Notes: a model not told the origin generated them from the sequence alone. Counted from the stretch's first letter, positions 21,815 through 33,299 are shown. The stretch: 64,000 nt of DNA from Phytophthora hibernalis (GCA_012656075.1 JAAKBF010000290.1:62001-126000); one strand, 5' to 3'. Numbers and translations: made by a program.

Positions 21815-22714
21815 TGTCGTCGCTCTACAGCTGGCGGTTGATTGGCCAGCCATTCCTCGTTATGCTTATGTGGTGTTGAGTTTTGAGGCGCTCGGTCGCC
21901 AATCGGCAAGGTTGCCCCTGCTGAAGGAAAGTGACCGGTGTGCCCTGATTGGCAGAGTACATTCCCCGCACCACAGTGACCACGATAGTTTAGTGACCGA
22001 GGCCTCGGTCGGGTATAATAAATTCCCGGCCGAGGGTACGAACCCTCGTTTGTACCCATTTCAGTTTGGTACCCTCGGTCATATAGAGCCGGGTACAGGA
22101 TCATATACTGGGATCTGTTCACACTGGATATTTGTATTTAGATATAGGACTAGCACAAATAAATCAGCAGTCTTCCCCCAAGTCACCAAGGGTCAAGTCC
22201 GTCTTCGGTAAGTCTAGATAGCTTATCTTAGGTCTGGATACGCTCGGCTTGTGGGATGCTGGTCAGCGAGCCCAAGGTACATTGAACCGAGGGTTTGTTG
22301 CTGGCCAGTCCAAGAGATTAGAGTGGCCGAGTGTTGGGAGCGACCAGAAGCGTCGTTCACCATATATTATAGTGGAACCGAGTGTTCCATACATATTTAC
22401 TACCCGCCGAGGTCTTACCTCGGCAAACCCGTATTAGGCTTGACAGCCGGTGCCCTTCCTTCTGAGGGACTGCGGGGTTCGCGCGAAAGCGCAATATTGC
22501 ATACTAGCCCGCGCTCGTGGCTAGTGGTGCAGGTTATTGGGTTGGCCTAATACAACCTAGGTGTACAGAGGGTTCACATTCAACCCGGCGTAAGGGATCG
22601 TTCCTGGTCTTCAGGTTTGATCCAACGCTCGTTGATCTGACAAGGAGAAGCGAGTGTTGTTGGTGGGGTTCATACCATTTGGTAGTGAGAATTTCTACGT
22701 GATCCTACACGACA
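21815..22714 (+). repeat. LTR, probably of family B, with primer-binding site
   Basis: Starts TGTCGT and ends ACGACA, a perfect 6-bp terminal inverted repeat with TG...CA ends. Two bases later TGGTGCCGCGACCCGGG (22717-22733) has the form of a tRNA primer-binding site (TGG start). A TATAATAAAT box lies near 22014. The LTR is rich in the word CCTCGG/CCGAGG, which is also frequent in the family B gag at 14.4-16.2 kb. Confidence 0.55.
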
Positions 22715-22821
22715 ACTGGTGCCGCGACCCGGGATTGGGAGTGACTTTCTGTGTGTCTTGGTTGTATATAGGTTCTTACCCTAACGAGCATTCGAGAGAA
22801 GACAAGAGAAGAAGAAGAGAG

Positions 22822-23310
22822 ATGGCGAGAGGAGTGAAGTCAGCGGTACCAGAAACGCCGATGAAGTCGAGCGGAGAGCGCACGGAGGGTTCGGTGAAGT
22901 CCGGTCCAACACTCGCGACCCCAAGTACTTTGGAGTCGATCAACGAGCGTTCGGACAGCTTCGACGTGCGGATGGACTACTCTGAAGCCAAAGAAGATGA
23001 CGCAGACGAATACCTGGAAGAAGAGACAGCGGTGTCCGAGGTTTCGGAAGCCGCTACCGTCTCAGTAGGACGTAGCGGAGGGGTGAGGTCGCTCGCGCGA
23101 AACCTCACCGAGGAGTTGGACGAAGTGGCTGGTCCTGAACCAGCCCTCGAAGACAACGAAGATGGACTCGGCGATCTCCGATCGCTGACGATGGCCGAGG
23201 ACGCGAGTTCTCGGTCGACCGGCAGTCGGCCTCCAGTTAATGGGGACACTCCGACTGCCAACAAGGTTCTGGGAAGATGCATGGAGGTGATGATGACAAA
23301 GAGCAAGTGG
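22822..23310 (+). pseudogene. Gag N-terminal fragment downstream of the 22.7 kb LTR
   Basis: Opens at ATG 22822 (MARGVKSAVPETPMKSSGE), about 90 bp after the primer-binding site, and stays open as an acidic, Ser/Glu-rich Gag-like N-terminus up to about 23310 (NKVLGRCMEVMMTKSKWMRS). Beyond that the frame runs through antisense RT sequence of another element until 23502, so the C-terminal 60 codons are not real Gag. No zinc finger is reached. Confidence 0.55.
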
Positions 23311-23319
23311 ATGCGGTCC

Positions 23320-25250
23320 TTTGCGATCGTTGTTGAGCATCTCGTCGACTTCTTTGTCGATCAAGACGTTCTTCGACACCGCATCCCTACGCCGTCACTG
23401 CATGATTGGAGCCGCATTGCCCGTGTTGATATGGTGTTCTACGCACCCCGGCGGCTTCTTTTCGACAATTCCGGCATACTGCCTGAGCAGCGCAATGACT
23501 AAGTCACGGTCAGCTCCCTCCATTTCGCCGATGTCAGCTTTTCTTCATCAGTGAGTTGGCGGGCGTCGTCTTTCTTCAATTCTTGTATCCATTTCGTCAC
23601 TCGCTCTCTCTCCAATTCGCCGTTCATTGACAGGATTTGCATGTCCTTTACGGTGGGGATCCACGTGCCCAACGCTTCACGGGCGGGCAACTTCTCGCGC
23701 CGTCCTTCCACGTTCAGCACTACCATGTTTACCACCCCGTTCTTGACCGTATCGACGATCAGCGCCATCAGCAGGTGTCACTTCGTATTCGGCTTCGGTA
23801 AGAAGATTCCCGTAGTGCCGTCGTCGGCATCCACCTTCACCTTCACTATGCTGTGCGTGTTCGTAGTTAGCTTCTCCGTCTTCGCTAGTCGAACCACCGC
23901 CTTCCTTCTTTGCCCTGCTTGCATCAATGTTGACACACCGTGACAGGTGAATGGCAAAATCGATTTGTGCCCGTGCTCGTCGTGGTACTTCAATTCGCGG
24001 CTGCTGAAGTCCATTTTCACCTGATGCTCCACCATCCAGTCTTCGCCGATCAATAAATAATTCGTCGCCCTGCCCTTCCACGAGCAGCGCGCCCACGACA
24101 ATCCTATGCTGGTACTTCGTGGTGGCGGCGAATCTCCACACGCCTAACACTTTGCTCGTGCCTCCACCGAAGCCTTCTGCAATGTCCACGGGGGCATTTC
24201 TGGGTTCGCGTGCGCGTCAGCGCGAGTAAGGCGGTTGGTAGGCAGCTTGGATTTCCACTGCCAGCCGCACGCAACTGCGCCACTCTCACTTTCTGGCCAT
24301 CCTCGCTGGTTCTAGCTCCACATCTCCATAGCAGCCCTGTTTCGCGTAGTGGTAGCTGGTTTTCTGCTTCCTCTTGTCGACTTTCGCCGCTGCTGTAGCG
24401 GCCTCCAGTCGCTCGGCCTGAAGTTTTCTTCGCTGTAACCTGCGCACGCGTCGCGCCAATCGGGATTGTTTGGCCTCCTTCAAGGCTATCTTGCGGGCCG
24501 TACGCATCTCCGCCAGCGATCCTTCTTCGGCTAACTCCCTCGGGACGTCCTCCGCGTATCGCCGTACGGCCGTCACCAATCCTCATCCGTCTGGACTCCC
24601 AGCTTTCGCCACTTGTCCGGCACTCGCGTCACCACCGACACCACGCCGGGCTTCACAGCAGCCGCTAGTTTCCGCACGACTGCAGCAGCTATTTGTGCAC
24701 CTCGTCGGTCGTGCCCTTGTCGCTTCAAGTCTTCTTGCTCTCGCAGCTCCGCAATCGTCCTTTGCACGCTCATGCGTAGCACCGTGGCTCGCTTGTCCCT
24801 CTGCTCCCGCACTTCAGAAGCAAGGACTCCATGGGCTGCTGCGACAACTCCTTCCGCTCGTCGCTGCCGGCGTCGGGCTGCTGCCGTACCCCACCGCTCA
24901 TCTGCTCCGTTCGTCGCGTCACACCGCGCGACCATGTCTTCGTAGTCACCAGGGGATCAACTTCACGCGTCGCAACCACTGATCCCTCCTCAGCCACGGT
25001 CGTCATGTGCACAGGCAATTGCCCTTCCGCTGAACCCATCTTTTCTTTCGCCCAGGCCATAGTTGCTCAAGCCATCTCCTTCTCTCCGTCCATCTCCGGT
25101 ATCAGGTTTGTGGTCATCCTCCTGCTTCTCGACTCAAGCTCCTCGTTCGTCAACGCCGTGGTGCTGTCTCGTGGCCGCTTGTCCAACACCCTCTTCTCCT
25201 CTGCTTCTCCATACTTACACTTCCTGTAATGGGGCCACTTGACAGGGGTG
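23320..25250 (-). pseudogene. Gypsy 'family G' protease/RT N-terminal region, truncated
   Basis: On -, several frames read as a Gypsy pol start. A basic spacer (RKIALKEAKQSRLARRVRRL) is followed by a protease-like C-terminal part (IVVGALLVEG, LIGEDWMVEHQVKMDFSSRE) and a linker (AKTEKLTTNTHSIVKVKVDA, WIPTVKDMQILSMNGELERE). Finally comes the RT entry (CVEHHINTGNAAPIM, RRRDAVSKNVLIDKEVDEML), where the sequence is cut at about 23320 by the + strand gag. The catalytic D-T/S-G of the protease was not found. No LTR was identified. Confidence 0.6.
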
Positions 25251-25262
25251 ACCATTGTTCTC

Positions 25263-25643
25263 TGTGATGTGGTCCACACCATTGGTGTCCGTCACACGCT
25301 TGGTGTGTGGCACGTCAAGGACTTAATTCGTACTTCAGTCGTACTTAAGTGGTACGTCAGTTGTATTAAAGCTGTACATCTAAATGGGTGGTCCCAATTA
25401 GAACAGATCAGATTAGACAGGGATTCAGTATGCAGATAGTTAGCAGTAGTTAGAACTACAACAGTGTTCTTAATATAAATCAGTTTAACTCTAACCCGGA
25501 AGTTCACAAGTCAATTGGTACTCGGTACCATATTGGACAGGAAGGCCAGGCCTTTGCAAGCTTACACCAGGAACGCTAGGCGTCTGTTGTGGTTAGCGCG
25601 GTAACGCTTGCTCTAAAGCTCAGGTGCGTGTGACCCCGTCACA
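25263..25643 (+). repeat. Family D 5' LTR and primer-binding site
   Basis: Begins TGTGATGTGGTCCACAC and ends GTGTGACCCCGTCACA, so its ends are imperfect inverted repeats. TGGTAGCACTTGTAG at 25646-25660 is the likely primer-binding site; the same TGGTAGCAC follows the family F LTR at 36 kb. About 381 bp. Confidence 0.6.
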
Positions 25644-25708
25644 CCTGGTAGCACTTGTAGTCACCTCCGCGACCGGCGCGGACTACTACAATCAAGATCT
25701 CTCTGAGA

Positions 25709-26770
25709 ATGGACGACTCAGGGAGCCGGCTGCCGTCCCGGCAGGACTTTCCTCACCTCTCAGATGCCCACTGGGCTACGCTGGAGAAGAGGGTTAGTCT
25801 CCTGGGCGAGGCAGCATTCACTGGATTCCCCAACCTGCCTGGGGAGCAGCAGAGGGCGCGCGTGGAACGCTTCGACAAATACGAGTCGTCGCTGGTTGCC
25901 CACGTGAGCGCTACAGAGCAGGAAGCTGCTCGCGACACAATGCGAGCTGAGGCACATAGTGCGGCGCAGGTGATCCCTCCGGGTTCTGCTCCGTATGCTG
26001 CGCGACAAGGAATAACGAAGCCCGTCAAAATGTCGGTGCCGACATTTGACGGCAAAGAAGCAGACAGTCTGGTCTTCTGGATTCGAGAGATCGAGATAGC
26101 GCTGAGCACTGGACAGATCTACGAATCCAGGGCCCAAGTCGCATTCGCGCTTTCCAATCTGGGAGGGCGCGCGCGCATGGGTGATGGCACGAGAGACGTC
26201 GTCTCCGGGGTATTTCACCTCGTGGGCGTTCATGGAACAAGAGCTGCGCTCGACTTTCCTCTTGGCCAATGTGGCCTATCGCTATCGGTCGCTCTTCTTG
26301 CGCTGTAAGCAAGGAAAGCGTACGCTTCAAGACTACGTCATGGAGCTGCAGAATCTCGAGGCCGCTATGGCTGGCGCTCCCCTCTCTGAGGACGTCAAGG
26401 TGACGGTCTTCATGGACGGCGTTCAGCCGGGTCCGGTCCGGACGGAGCTCTTCCGCAGACAGCTGACGTCTTTAACGATGCGGTGCATGTCGCCATGCTG
26501 GAAGATCATTGCGTGCGCTCGGCGCAGGGGTATGCAGGACGCTCAGACACGGTCAACGACGGTCCCACTCCCATGGAGATCTCGTCGGCTGAGTCGGCCC
26601 GACCTCAGCGTAACCAACGCGCGAGTGGTCGTTGCTTTGGAAGCAACCAGCTTGGCCACTTCCGCTGGAACTGTCCAACGAACCCGTGGAAGGTAGGCAA
26701 GGCCAAGGCGGCTCTGCTGTCCCTTAACATGATCGAATCTGCGGGGTCGGAAAACGACAACTCCCAGTAG
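25709..26770 (+). CDS. Family D Gag
   Basis: Particle-forming protein. ATG at 25709 gives MDDSGSRLPSRQDFPHLSDA, related to the gag at 35 kb. The capsid core reads VPTFDGKEADSLVFWIREIE, VAFALSNLGGRAR, then in another frame FMEQELRSTFLLANVAYRYR, GKRTLQDYVMELQNLEAAMA and VTVFMDGVQPGPVRTELFR. The zinc knuckle RCFGSNQLGHFRWNC has Ser in place of the second Cys of C-x2-C-x4-H-x4-C, a missense change that should weaken RNA binding. Frame changes at about 26170 (GCGCGCGC run) and 26470. Confidence 0.8.
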
Positions 26771-26814
26771 GTGCGGGACGCCCTGCTGGGAGACTTCGCT
26801 ACTCCTCGAGGTCG

Positions 26815-27340
26815 GTGGCTCTGCCACCTCCGCCTCCTGGAGAGCAAGTCCCTGGGACGACACTGTTGTATCTCTCCGTGGCCGCCGCGCGGTCTAACCT
26901 CGTGGTTGTCACGGCCAGTGTAAAAGGGTACGACGAACCGCTGACGATCCTGATTGATTCGGGAGTGTCCTACAACTTCGCGACGAAGTCTAGCGTGGCC
27001 AAGAACCGTGCATTGTATGCTAGTGCTTTGGAAGCATCTAAGAATAATACCAATGTATCTGTGCGCCTGGCGACTGGGTCCATCGTGTCTACGCGAAAGG
27101 TTCTTCTATCCTTGAACGTCAAGTTTGACGACTTCAACTCAGTCGAACCGTTCATTGTCCTTGACATGGATGATCGGTACGATCTTATCCTCGGCATGCC
27201 TTGGTTGACAAAGCACGAGCCGTGGATCGACTGGAGAAGTCGCACCATCGGTGCTAGTCACAAGCCCCTCGCGGACAGAGCCCTGGCGGGTCATGTCCCC
27301 TCCTCTTCCCGGACGGGTTTGTGCACGAGCATCGCATGCC
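26815..27340 (+). CDS. Family D aspartic protease
   Basis: Active site LTILIDSGVSYNFATKS (D-S-G) and later motif DDRYDLILGMPWLTKHEPWI are both present at the spacing typical of Gypsy proteases of the clade with I-D-S-G-A/V. It cleaves Gag-Pol in the particle. The domain lies in one open frame beginning before 26815. Confidence 0.8.
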
Positions 27341-28150
27341 ACGCGGCTAACGGCACTTTGCAGGTACTACTGAAGTACTCGATCTGCCTACGGCGTTGCC
27401 GTCCGCGTGCCTTGCATCTTCGAGACCTCAAGAGCCTTCGGTGGATGTGGGAGAATGTACGAAGGTTCCGTGTGTGTCTCACGATGAGGCTCATGGATCT
27501 CTCAAGATCGAGAGCGTCGGTCAGGCCCGTGGAGCCGGCGATGGACAAGTCGCTGGAGCCGGTGCTCGCGCAACGAAGTGTGGTCGAGCAGGGTCTCACA
27601 ATACGCAAGGCGTCGATGCTGGGTCAGCTCGCGCAGGACAAATCGCTGGAGCCGGAGCTCGAGCAACACAGAGTGGCCAAACAGGGACTCCCACGTTGGA
27701 AGATGTTGAGGCTGCGTCAGCCGCTGCAAGTTCATACCGCGAGGCGGTCTCATCGGGTGAGGCGACCACACCAGTGGTGTTTGATGTTCTCACAGGAGAA
27801 CGCAAGGAAGGCGTGAATCTGGCTCCCCTGCCTACCGTAGCGGAGCTACTCGAGTTGGAAGAGCTCTCATATGTGGAATTTTTGGATTCGCTGAAGGCGG
27901 GCGAGTTCGAGAAGATGCTTCTCATCCACCGCGAACACGACTCGGTCGAGCTCAATACCTCTTCGGTCATGGACCCGGAGGTGCTGGAAGATGAGCGATC
28001 CTCATTGAGGCAGAAAAGGTATGGCGCGGCCATCCTGAAGGACCCGTCGGACCCGTACTACCCTCTCCTGATGGAGTTCTCGGATGTCGTCAGCGATGAC
28101 CCACCGTCGGTGTTGCCTCCGGATAGGGGGTTCGACACGAAATCGATCTC
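27341..28150 (+). CDS. Family D protease-RT linker with 93-bp tandem duplication
   Basis: The coding frame here is the one running 27396-28214: an acidic linker with EGVNLAPLPTVAELLELEEL and DPYYPLLMEFSDVVSDDPPS just before RT. A 93-bp (31-residue) unit is duplicated, with starts at 27544 and 27637 (GACAAGTCGCTGGAGCCGG and GACAAATCGCTGGAGCCGG). It shifts into the RT frame at the G run 28126-28130. Confidence 0.6.
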
Positions 28151-28900
28151 GTGCCGGGCACCAAGTACTGCACGACTCGCCAGTGGCCATTACCGAAGGA
28201 GAAAGTCGACGTAATCGACGCCTTCTTCGCAGCCAAGTATGCCGCGGGCATGGTACGCGAGTCGAAGTCGCCGCACTCGTCCCCGACGTTTTGCGTAAAG
28301 CACCCCAACGGTAAATTGCGCATGGTGCACGCGTTCAACAAGTTGAATGCAGCGACGATACCGGCGTCCACGCCAATCCCTCGGAAGGACGCGTTGCAGA
28401 ACAACATGGCAGGATGCACTCTCTTCAGCGCACTCGACATGGTCGACGGCTATTATCAGCTGCTGATGCGCGAGTCCGACGTACCCCTCACAGCGGTGAG
28501 TACTCCCAGTGGGATGTTGTGGGAGTGGCTTGTGATGCCCCAGGGGCTGTCAAACGCTCCGGCCACGTTCAATCGGCTGGTGACGCAACTTTTTCGGCCG
28601 ATGCGGGCGTTCGCACAGACGTACTTCGATGATACCTTCGTGCACAGTCGTGTCTCAGAAGACAAGACGGCCGTCGAGGTTCACATCGATCACCTCCGCG
28701 AGGTTTTGATGTGCATGCGCGAGAATCGCTTGTATGCGAACATCAACAAGTGCATCTTCGGCGCCGAAGAGATTCCCTTCTTGGGATGTTTCCTGGCAAG
28801 GATGGCATCCGTGCGGATCCGGAGAAGGTTTGCGCGATTGCGCAGTGGCCGGTTCCCGTATCCCAGAAGGACCTACGTAAGTGGCTTGGCCTAGCCAACT
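28151..28900 (+). CDS. Family D reverse transcriptase
   Basis: Copies element RNA into DNA. Conserved blocks in order: PTFCVKHPNGKLRMVHAFNK, FSALDMVDGYYQLLMRES, WLVMPQGLSNAPATFNRL, the intact active site QTYFDDTFVHS, and LYANINKCIFGAEEIPFLGC. One frame change at 28795-28796 (G run) leads into GKDGIRADPEKVCAIAQWPV. All catalytic Asp residues are kept, so the domain could be functional if the frame is restored. Confidence 0.85.
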
Positions 28901-29600
28901 ACTTTCACAAGTACAGTGCCAATTATGCCGAGATGGCGCGGCCATTGACCAACCTCCTGAGGAAGGACACGGAATGGTCGTGGAACGACGAGGCTCACCA
29001 AGCGTTTGAGTCTATCAAAAGAAGCTTGCAGAGCGCTACGATCTTGGCTTTGCCAGACGACGATCGCCCGTTCAGTGTAGTATGCGATGCATCGGACTTT
29101 GCCATTGGCTGTGCGCTTCTGCAAGTCGATGCCGATGGCAGAGAGCGAGTGGTCTCCTTCCAGTCGCGCCAACTAAAGGCGGCAGAGAAGAACTACCCGG
29201 TCCACGACAAGGAACTTCTCGCTATGAAGTACGCGCTGGTGAAATTTCGGGTACACCTGCTTGGCAGTAAACCCTTTGTGATCTACACAGACCACGCGTC
29301 CTTGCGGACTGCGACATCGTCGCCTCATCTCTCCCAACGCATGGCGCGGTGGCTCTCCTTCTTCGCGGAGTATAACTTCACGGTGGAGTACAAGCCAGGA
29401 AAGCAGAACGTCCTCGCGGACGCACTTTCCCGACGTCCGGACTACGAGATGGCGCACGTCGAGTACCTCGAGTCCCCACTCTATGAGCTTCTGCGAGAGA
29501 CGTACGCCGAGGACGAAGATCTGATCGATCTCGTTAGAGCACTCGGTACGCCGAAGGCAGCGGTGAAGATAACTGCGCGGCAGCGCTCGCGGTTGCACCG
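28901..29600 (+). CDS. Family D RNase H
   Basis: Ty3-type RNase H with catalytic VVCDASDFAIGCALLQ, NYPVHDKELLAMKYALVKFR and PFVIYTDHASLRTA, followed by KPGKQNVLADALSRRPDYEM, the standard end of Gypsy RNase H. Continuous with RT in the frame that starts near 28711. Confidence 0.85.
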
Positions 29601-30510
29601 CTACTCTCTGGTCGAAGGTTTTCTCTATTATCAAGTCGATGAAGGCGAAGAGCCTCGCATAGTCGTTCCTAACGACGAGGACTTGCGGCGTCGCGTTCTC
29701 TACGAGGATCACGACACGCCGCTCAGCGGCCATCTTGGACGTGAGATGACGTACACGTCCGTGGTGCGCAACTTCTGGTGGCCTCACATGTGCAAGTGGG
29801 TTCGGAAGTACGTGCAGACGTGCAAAACGTGCCAACGTGTGAAACTCGCTCCCTCGTCATCGGCTCCCTTGATGAGCTTGCCGGTGCCGGCCGATTGCTG
29901 GCGCTCGGTGAGCATGGACTTCATCTTCGAGCTTCCGGCAGATGAACGCGGCCACACTGGTATCTTGGTCTTCGTTTGCCGTCTCAGTAAGATGGTGCGG
30001 CTAGCCGCAGTGAAAAAGAGTGTGACGGCGCCACAAGCGGCTCAACTCTTTGTCGGCAATGTCTTTCGTTACATAATGGCCTTCCGGAGGCGTTCGTGAG
30101 TGATCGGGATCCCCGCTTCGTCTCACACTTCTGGAAACACTTGTTCCGTCTTCTCGGAACGAGATTGGATATGTCCACGGCGGACCATCCGCAGACAGAC
30201 GGTCAAACCGAGAGGGTGAACCGCGTGTTGGAGGATGGGTTGCGCAGCGTCTGCGCCGAAGAACCCACAAAGTGGAGCACGCTGCTGCCGCAGGTTGAGT
30301 TCGCGCTGCATAATGCTGTGCATTCGTCGACGGGTTTCACCCCATTCTACGTTAACGGGCTACGCCATCCGCGTGCGCCACTGTCGTTACCTCCGGCTTC
30401 TAGTTTGAGTGGGGAGAGGATGACGCAGAAGACCCGCGGGGCCTTAAAGGCCTGCGTCCGTCCGTCAAACGGAACCTGTTGGCGTTCATCGAGACTCGTG
30501 AAGCCGTAAG
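29601..30510 (+). CDS. Family D integrase
   Basis: HHCC zinc finger (HDTPLSGHLGREMTY ... CKTCQRVK), catalytic core with Asp in WRSVSMDFIFELPA, Asp in VSDRDPRFVSHFW and Glu in TDGQTERVNRVLEDGL. A frame change at 30075-30076 (A run) splits the core between the first and second Asp. Another change near 30450 leads into the C-terminal module. The order RNase H-integrase is typical of Ty3/Gypsy. Confidence 0.85.
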
Positions 30511-31560
30511 GCAACGCGTCCGGGACGCTATGGCTGCCGCGCAAGACACACAGAAGGAAAACAGTGATCGCCGAGGGCGAAGGAACGTGAATGTGTTTAA
30601 ACTTGGAGACCAGGTCATCTTAAACGCTAAAAACCTCCCTATGCAGGCGGTCACTACGGTGGGCAGCACAAAGCTGCGTCCAAGGTTCGTGGGGTCGTTC
30701 ACGGTCATCGGAGTCCATGGCAACGCATACACATTGGATCTGCCGTCGGCTATGGCCACGCACCCGACGTTCTACGTGGGACTTCTTAAGCCTTATCACC
30801 AGGCTGAGGTGAATGACTCTGAGAGTCCGACGTATTCGCGAAGTGGCGAAACGCGTTCGCCATCATCTGCATCATATCCGGCGGAGGAACGGTCGCAGCA
30901 GGAGGAGCAGCCGCAGGGGCGGAGCAGTCGGAGGAGCACGGCTCTCCAACGCCTCAACGCGAGAGTAGAGGTCGCGGAGCCACCCAAAGTGCTTGTGAAG
31001 CTCAGCACGGTCATTCGCGAGGGCCCTCTCGCTCTCCGAGCATCGATAAAGCGCTTGTCGAAGGTCCTCGCTCGATCGATCGACCTGCCGCTGGCGATCA
31101 CCCGCACTGCGTTCTAGCTGAACCACACTTGGAGCCAAATGACTCACAGTCGACTCGACGGAGTGCAGGTTCCCTCGCAGGGCCACTAAGTCAGTCCTCT
31201 GCGACCCCAACAGCCGTTGGCAACCCTCCACTGCAGTCACGAGCTTCGTGTGGTCAGAATGACCAACATGCGCTGAAGCGCGCGCCGCCAACACCTGACG
31301 CGGAGCGTCCCGATCCGTGGACGCGTCCGTTGCGTCCCCCGCCTCCACTGATCGGTAATGAGGGCGCTCTCTACTTCCATGTCGAGAGAATACTGAGGCG
31401 CCGCGGGCGTAGCGGTCACTACCAATACTTGGTGAAGTGGCGCGGCTATCCGGAGGATCAACGCACGTGGGAGGCTGGTAGCCGTCTCTCGGAGGTCTGC
31501 GCCGACATCGTGGCCGCTTATGACCGCTCCCTGGAGCCGGTCGGCGCTAACCGCGCCAAG
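30511..31560 (+). CDS. Family D integrase C-terminus and chromodomain
   Basis: The GPY/F-type module reads VFKLGDQVILNAKNLPMQAV, LRPRFVGSFTVIGVHGNAYT and HPTFYVGLLKPYHQAE. A Ser/Arg-rich linker follows. The chromodomain (31369-31540) reads YFHVERILRRRGRSGHYQYL, VKWRGYPEDQRTWE and stops making sense at about 31560. It is a canonical chromodomain with the aromatic residues used for methyl-lysine binding (Y...W...W). Confidence 0.85.
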
Positions 31561-31875
31561 AACACTGAACGGTTCTACCGGCTGCGACTGCCACGACTTC
31601 TGGATCTTCTGCACCACCTCCTCGAGGATAATGCCCGGGGTGGGCTTCGAGCGCTCGAGGTATCGGTTACGCCACTGGCCATCCACGGTGGACTTCGCCA
31701 TGCGGAAGCGGAGGCGCCGTTGGGCCAGCCAGTCGATACGGTACGGCGAGTCCGTGAACTCGGGCAAGGGGTACCCCAAGTGGTGCAGCCAGTCTGTGAA
31801 CTCGCGTTCGTTGGACTGGCGGGCGAGGCCCGTGTCGTCGTGGAGGACGACGCGACACTTGTCGTACTGCTGCAC
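31561..31875 (-). pseudogene. Family E Gag N-terminal fragment
   Basis: On -, about 105 codons in a plausible gag start (KCRVVLHDDTGLARQSNERE, FTDWLHHLGYPLPEFTDSPY, IILEEVVQKIQKSWQSQPVE), located downstream (on -) of a family E LTR and its primer-binding site. It ends where the family D chromodomain sequence begins. The remaining gag and all of pol are missing on this strand. Confidence 0.55.
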
Positions 31876-31995
31876 CGCTTTCCGTTCTCGTCCTCTCTGT
31901 CTCCACTACGCCCTCTCCGGCTTCTGCATTCGTCTCAAATGGTCTGGGTTCGTGCCACTGAGCCAAGCCTCGCTGGAAGGCCCCTGTTTGGCCAC

Positions 31996-32692
31996 CAAGT
32001 AAGCTCTGTCCTTCCTCTCGCGCCTTCCGCGTCTCAATCGCACTCGGGTGTGTTATACGTCCCACACGTCACCGCCAGTCTTGTCCCTAGCTAGGAGACA
32101 GTGTCCGGTGGCTGTTGCTACGGCCGTCCTACAAATATACCTAAGCTAACTCACACTAATGACAGGCCGCAACACGTTCCTTGGTTTCCGTGGGGTAGGG
32201 GTTCCTCGCCAAAATCGAATCCTAGTCGCTCACAACGTTCGGCCGGGGCTGGTTACCGGGGGCTGATTACCCTCTTTTGACCTACTGAAGTGCGGCGCGG
32301 GCTGGTTACCGACAACTATACGGGGCTGCAGATACCCGCCTCTCTCACACTTGGGGACTGCTCCGTACACACGTGCTTCTCGAAACGCTTCGTCGAAAAG
32401 GTATGTATTTGACGCTTAGCTGCACGTGTCGCGCCGACACGTCAACTGTTCTGTTCTGCTGCAAATCCACGAGTGCTCGCTATTCCTAACCTAACTTACT
32501 CATGCATTCCCACTCGGATGCAGCAACTGCACCTCTTGCCCGAAGATCGCAATACTCTGCGACTTGGCTAGATCTTGGTACCCCAGATCGGGTTGCTCGT
32601 TGGGAGTGTTGCCCATCACTTGACCGTTCACTGCTTCCGGCTGCTCTCGATGTCGTCACTGCCGGCTGCCGGCGCTGGTCGTGCGTACAACA
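31996..32692 (-). repeat. Family E LTR, inverted copy (5' LTR of a - strand element)
   Basis: Reverse complement of 20560-21252, about 99% identical by eye over 690 bp. On - it is followed by TGGTGGCCAAACAGGGG (about 31978-31994), a probable primer-binding site, then gag. This identifies it as a 5' LTR. Confidence 0.8.
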
Positions 32693-32776
32693 CCAAGCCT
32701 GTACGACACTCAGTCATTTAGATGACCATCACCGCGTACGCGTCCATGGTCACGTGACGTGGGCCTACAGGTTCGT

Positions 32777-32960
32777 GACCACGTCGGCGTACGGGTTGAT
32801 GACCACGTAGACGTGCGGGCCGATGATCATGTAGGCGCACAGGTACATGCTCACGTAGGCGTACACACATCGACGTACGATTCAATGACCCGTAGGCGTA
32901 CGCCAACAGGTCCACGACCACGTCGGCGTACAGGGTCGGGACCCCGTACACCAGAGGTAC
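32777..32960. repeat. 24-bp tandem repeat (minisatellite)
   Basis: Four clear 24-bp units start at 32777, 32801, 32825 and 32849 (GACCACGTCGGCGTACGG and variants), with more degenerate units to about 32960. The period is a multiple of three, so both strands encode 8-residue repeats. A looser relative of the word occurs at 34630-34730. No gene can be supported here. Confidence 0.8.
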
Positions 32961-33299
32961 GCCGTGTACGGCAAGTACCACGGCCATCATTAGTGCCGCA
33001 AGCATACAAGCCTGCGAGCACGACGATGAGTGTAGGTAGGGAGCGTACATATTTGTAATATACAAGACCTCCATCGACCCACGTAATAACTCGTCTTCCT
33101 TTCGGTCAGAGTACGTGTCCGTGTATACGTATTGCACACATAGTTGTTGGCCCGTACCAGCAACACCTTCCGTGAGAAAACTAGTCTCAACAGAGACTCG
33201 GGAGGAAAGGTATTTCCGAGCCTCTCCCCTTTACGACCAAAGCCGTGTCCGGTCGACCTTGTCGACCGCGGCTGACATGCAGCCAGACCGCTAGCAGTT

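Larger units (their letters stand above)
25263..31560 (+). mobile_element. Ty3/Gypsy chromovirus 'family D', 5' LTR to chromodomain
   Basis: 5' LTR, primer-binding site, gag, protease, RT, RNase H, integrase and chromodomain in order on +. The 3' end is lost: at about 31560 the chromodomain region runs into the gag of an inverted family E copy. All nine successive frame changes along the coding region shift in the same sense (loss of one base, or two in a GC run), which suggests assembly error more than decay. Confidence 0.85.

Noticed and set aside
23311..23502. C-terminal 60 codons of the + strand frame at 22654-23502 as part of Gag
   Set aside because: On the opposite strand this stretch encodes the conserved RT entry of another Gypsy element (CVEHHINTGNAAPIM), so the + translation is a shadow.
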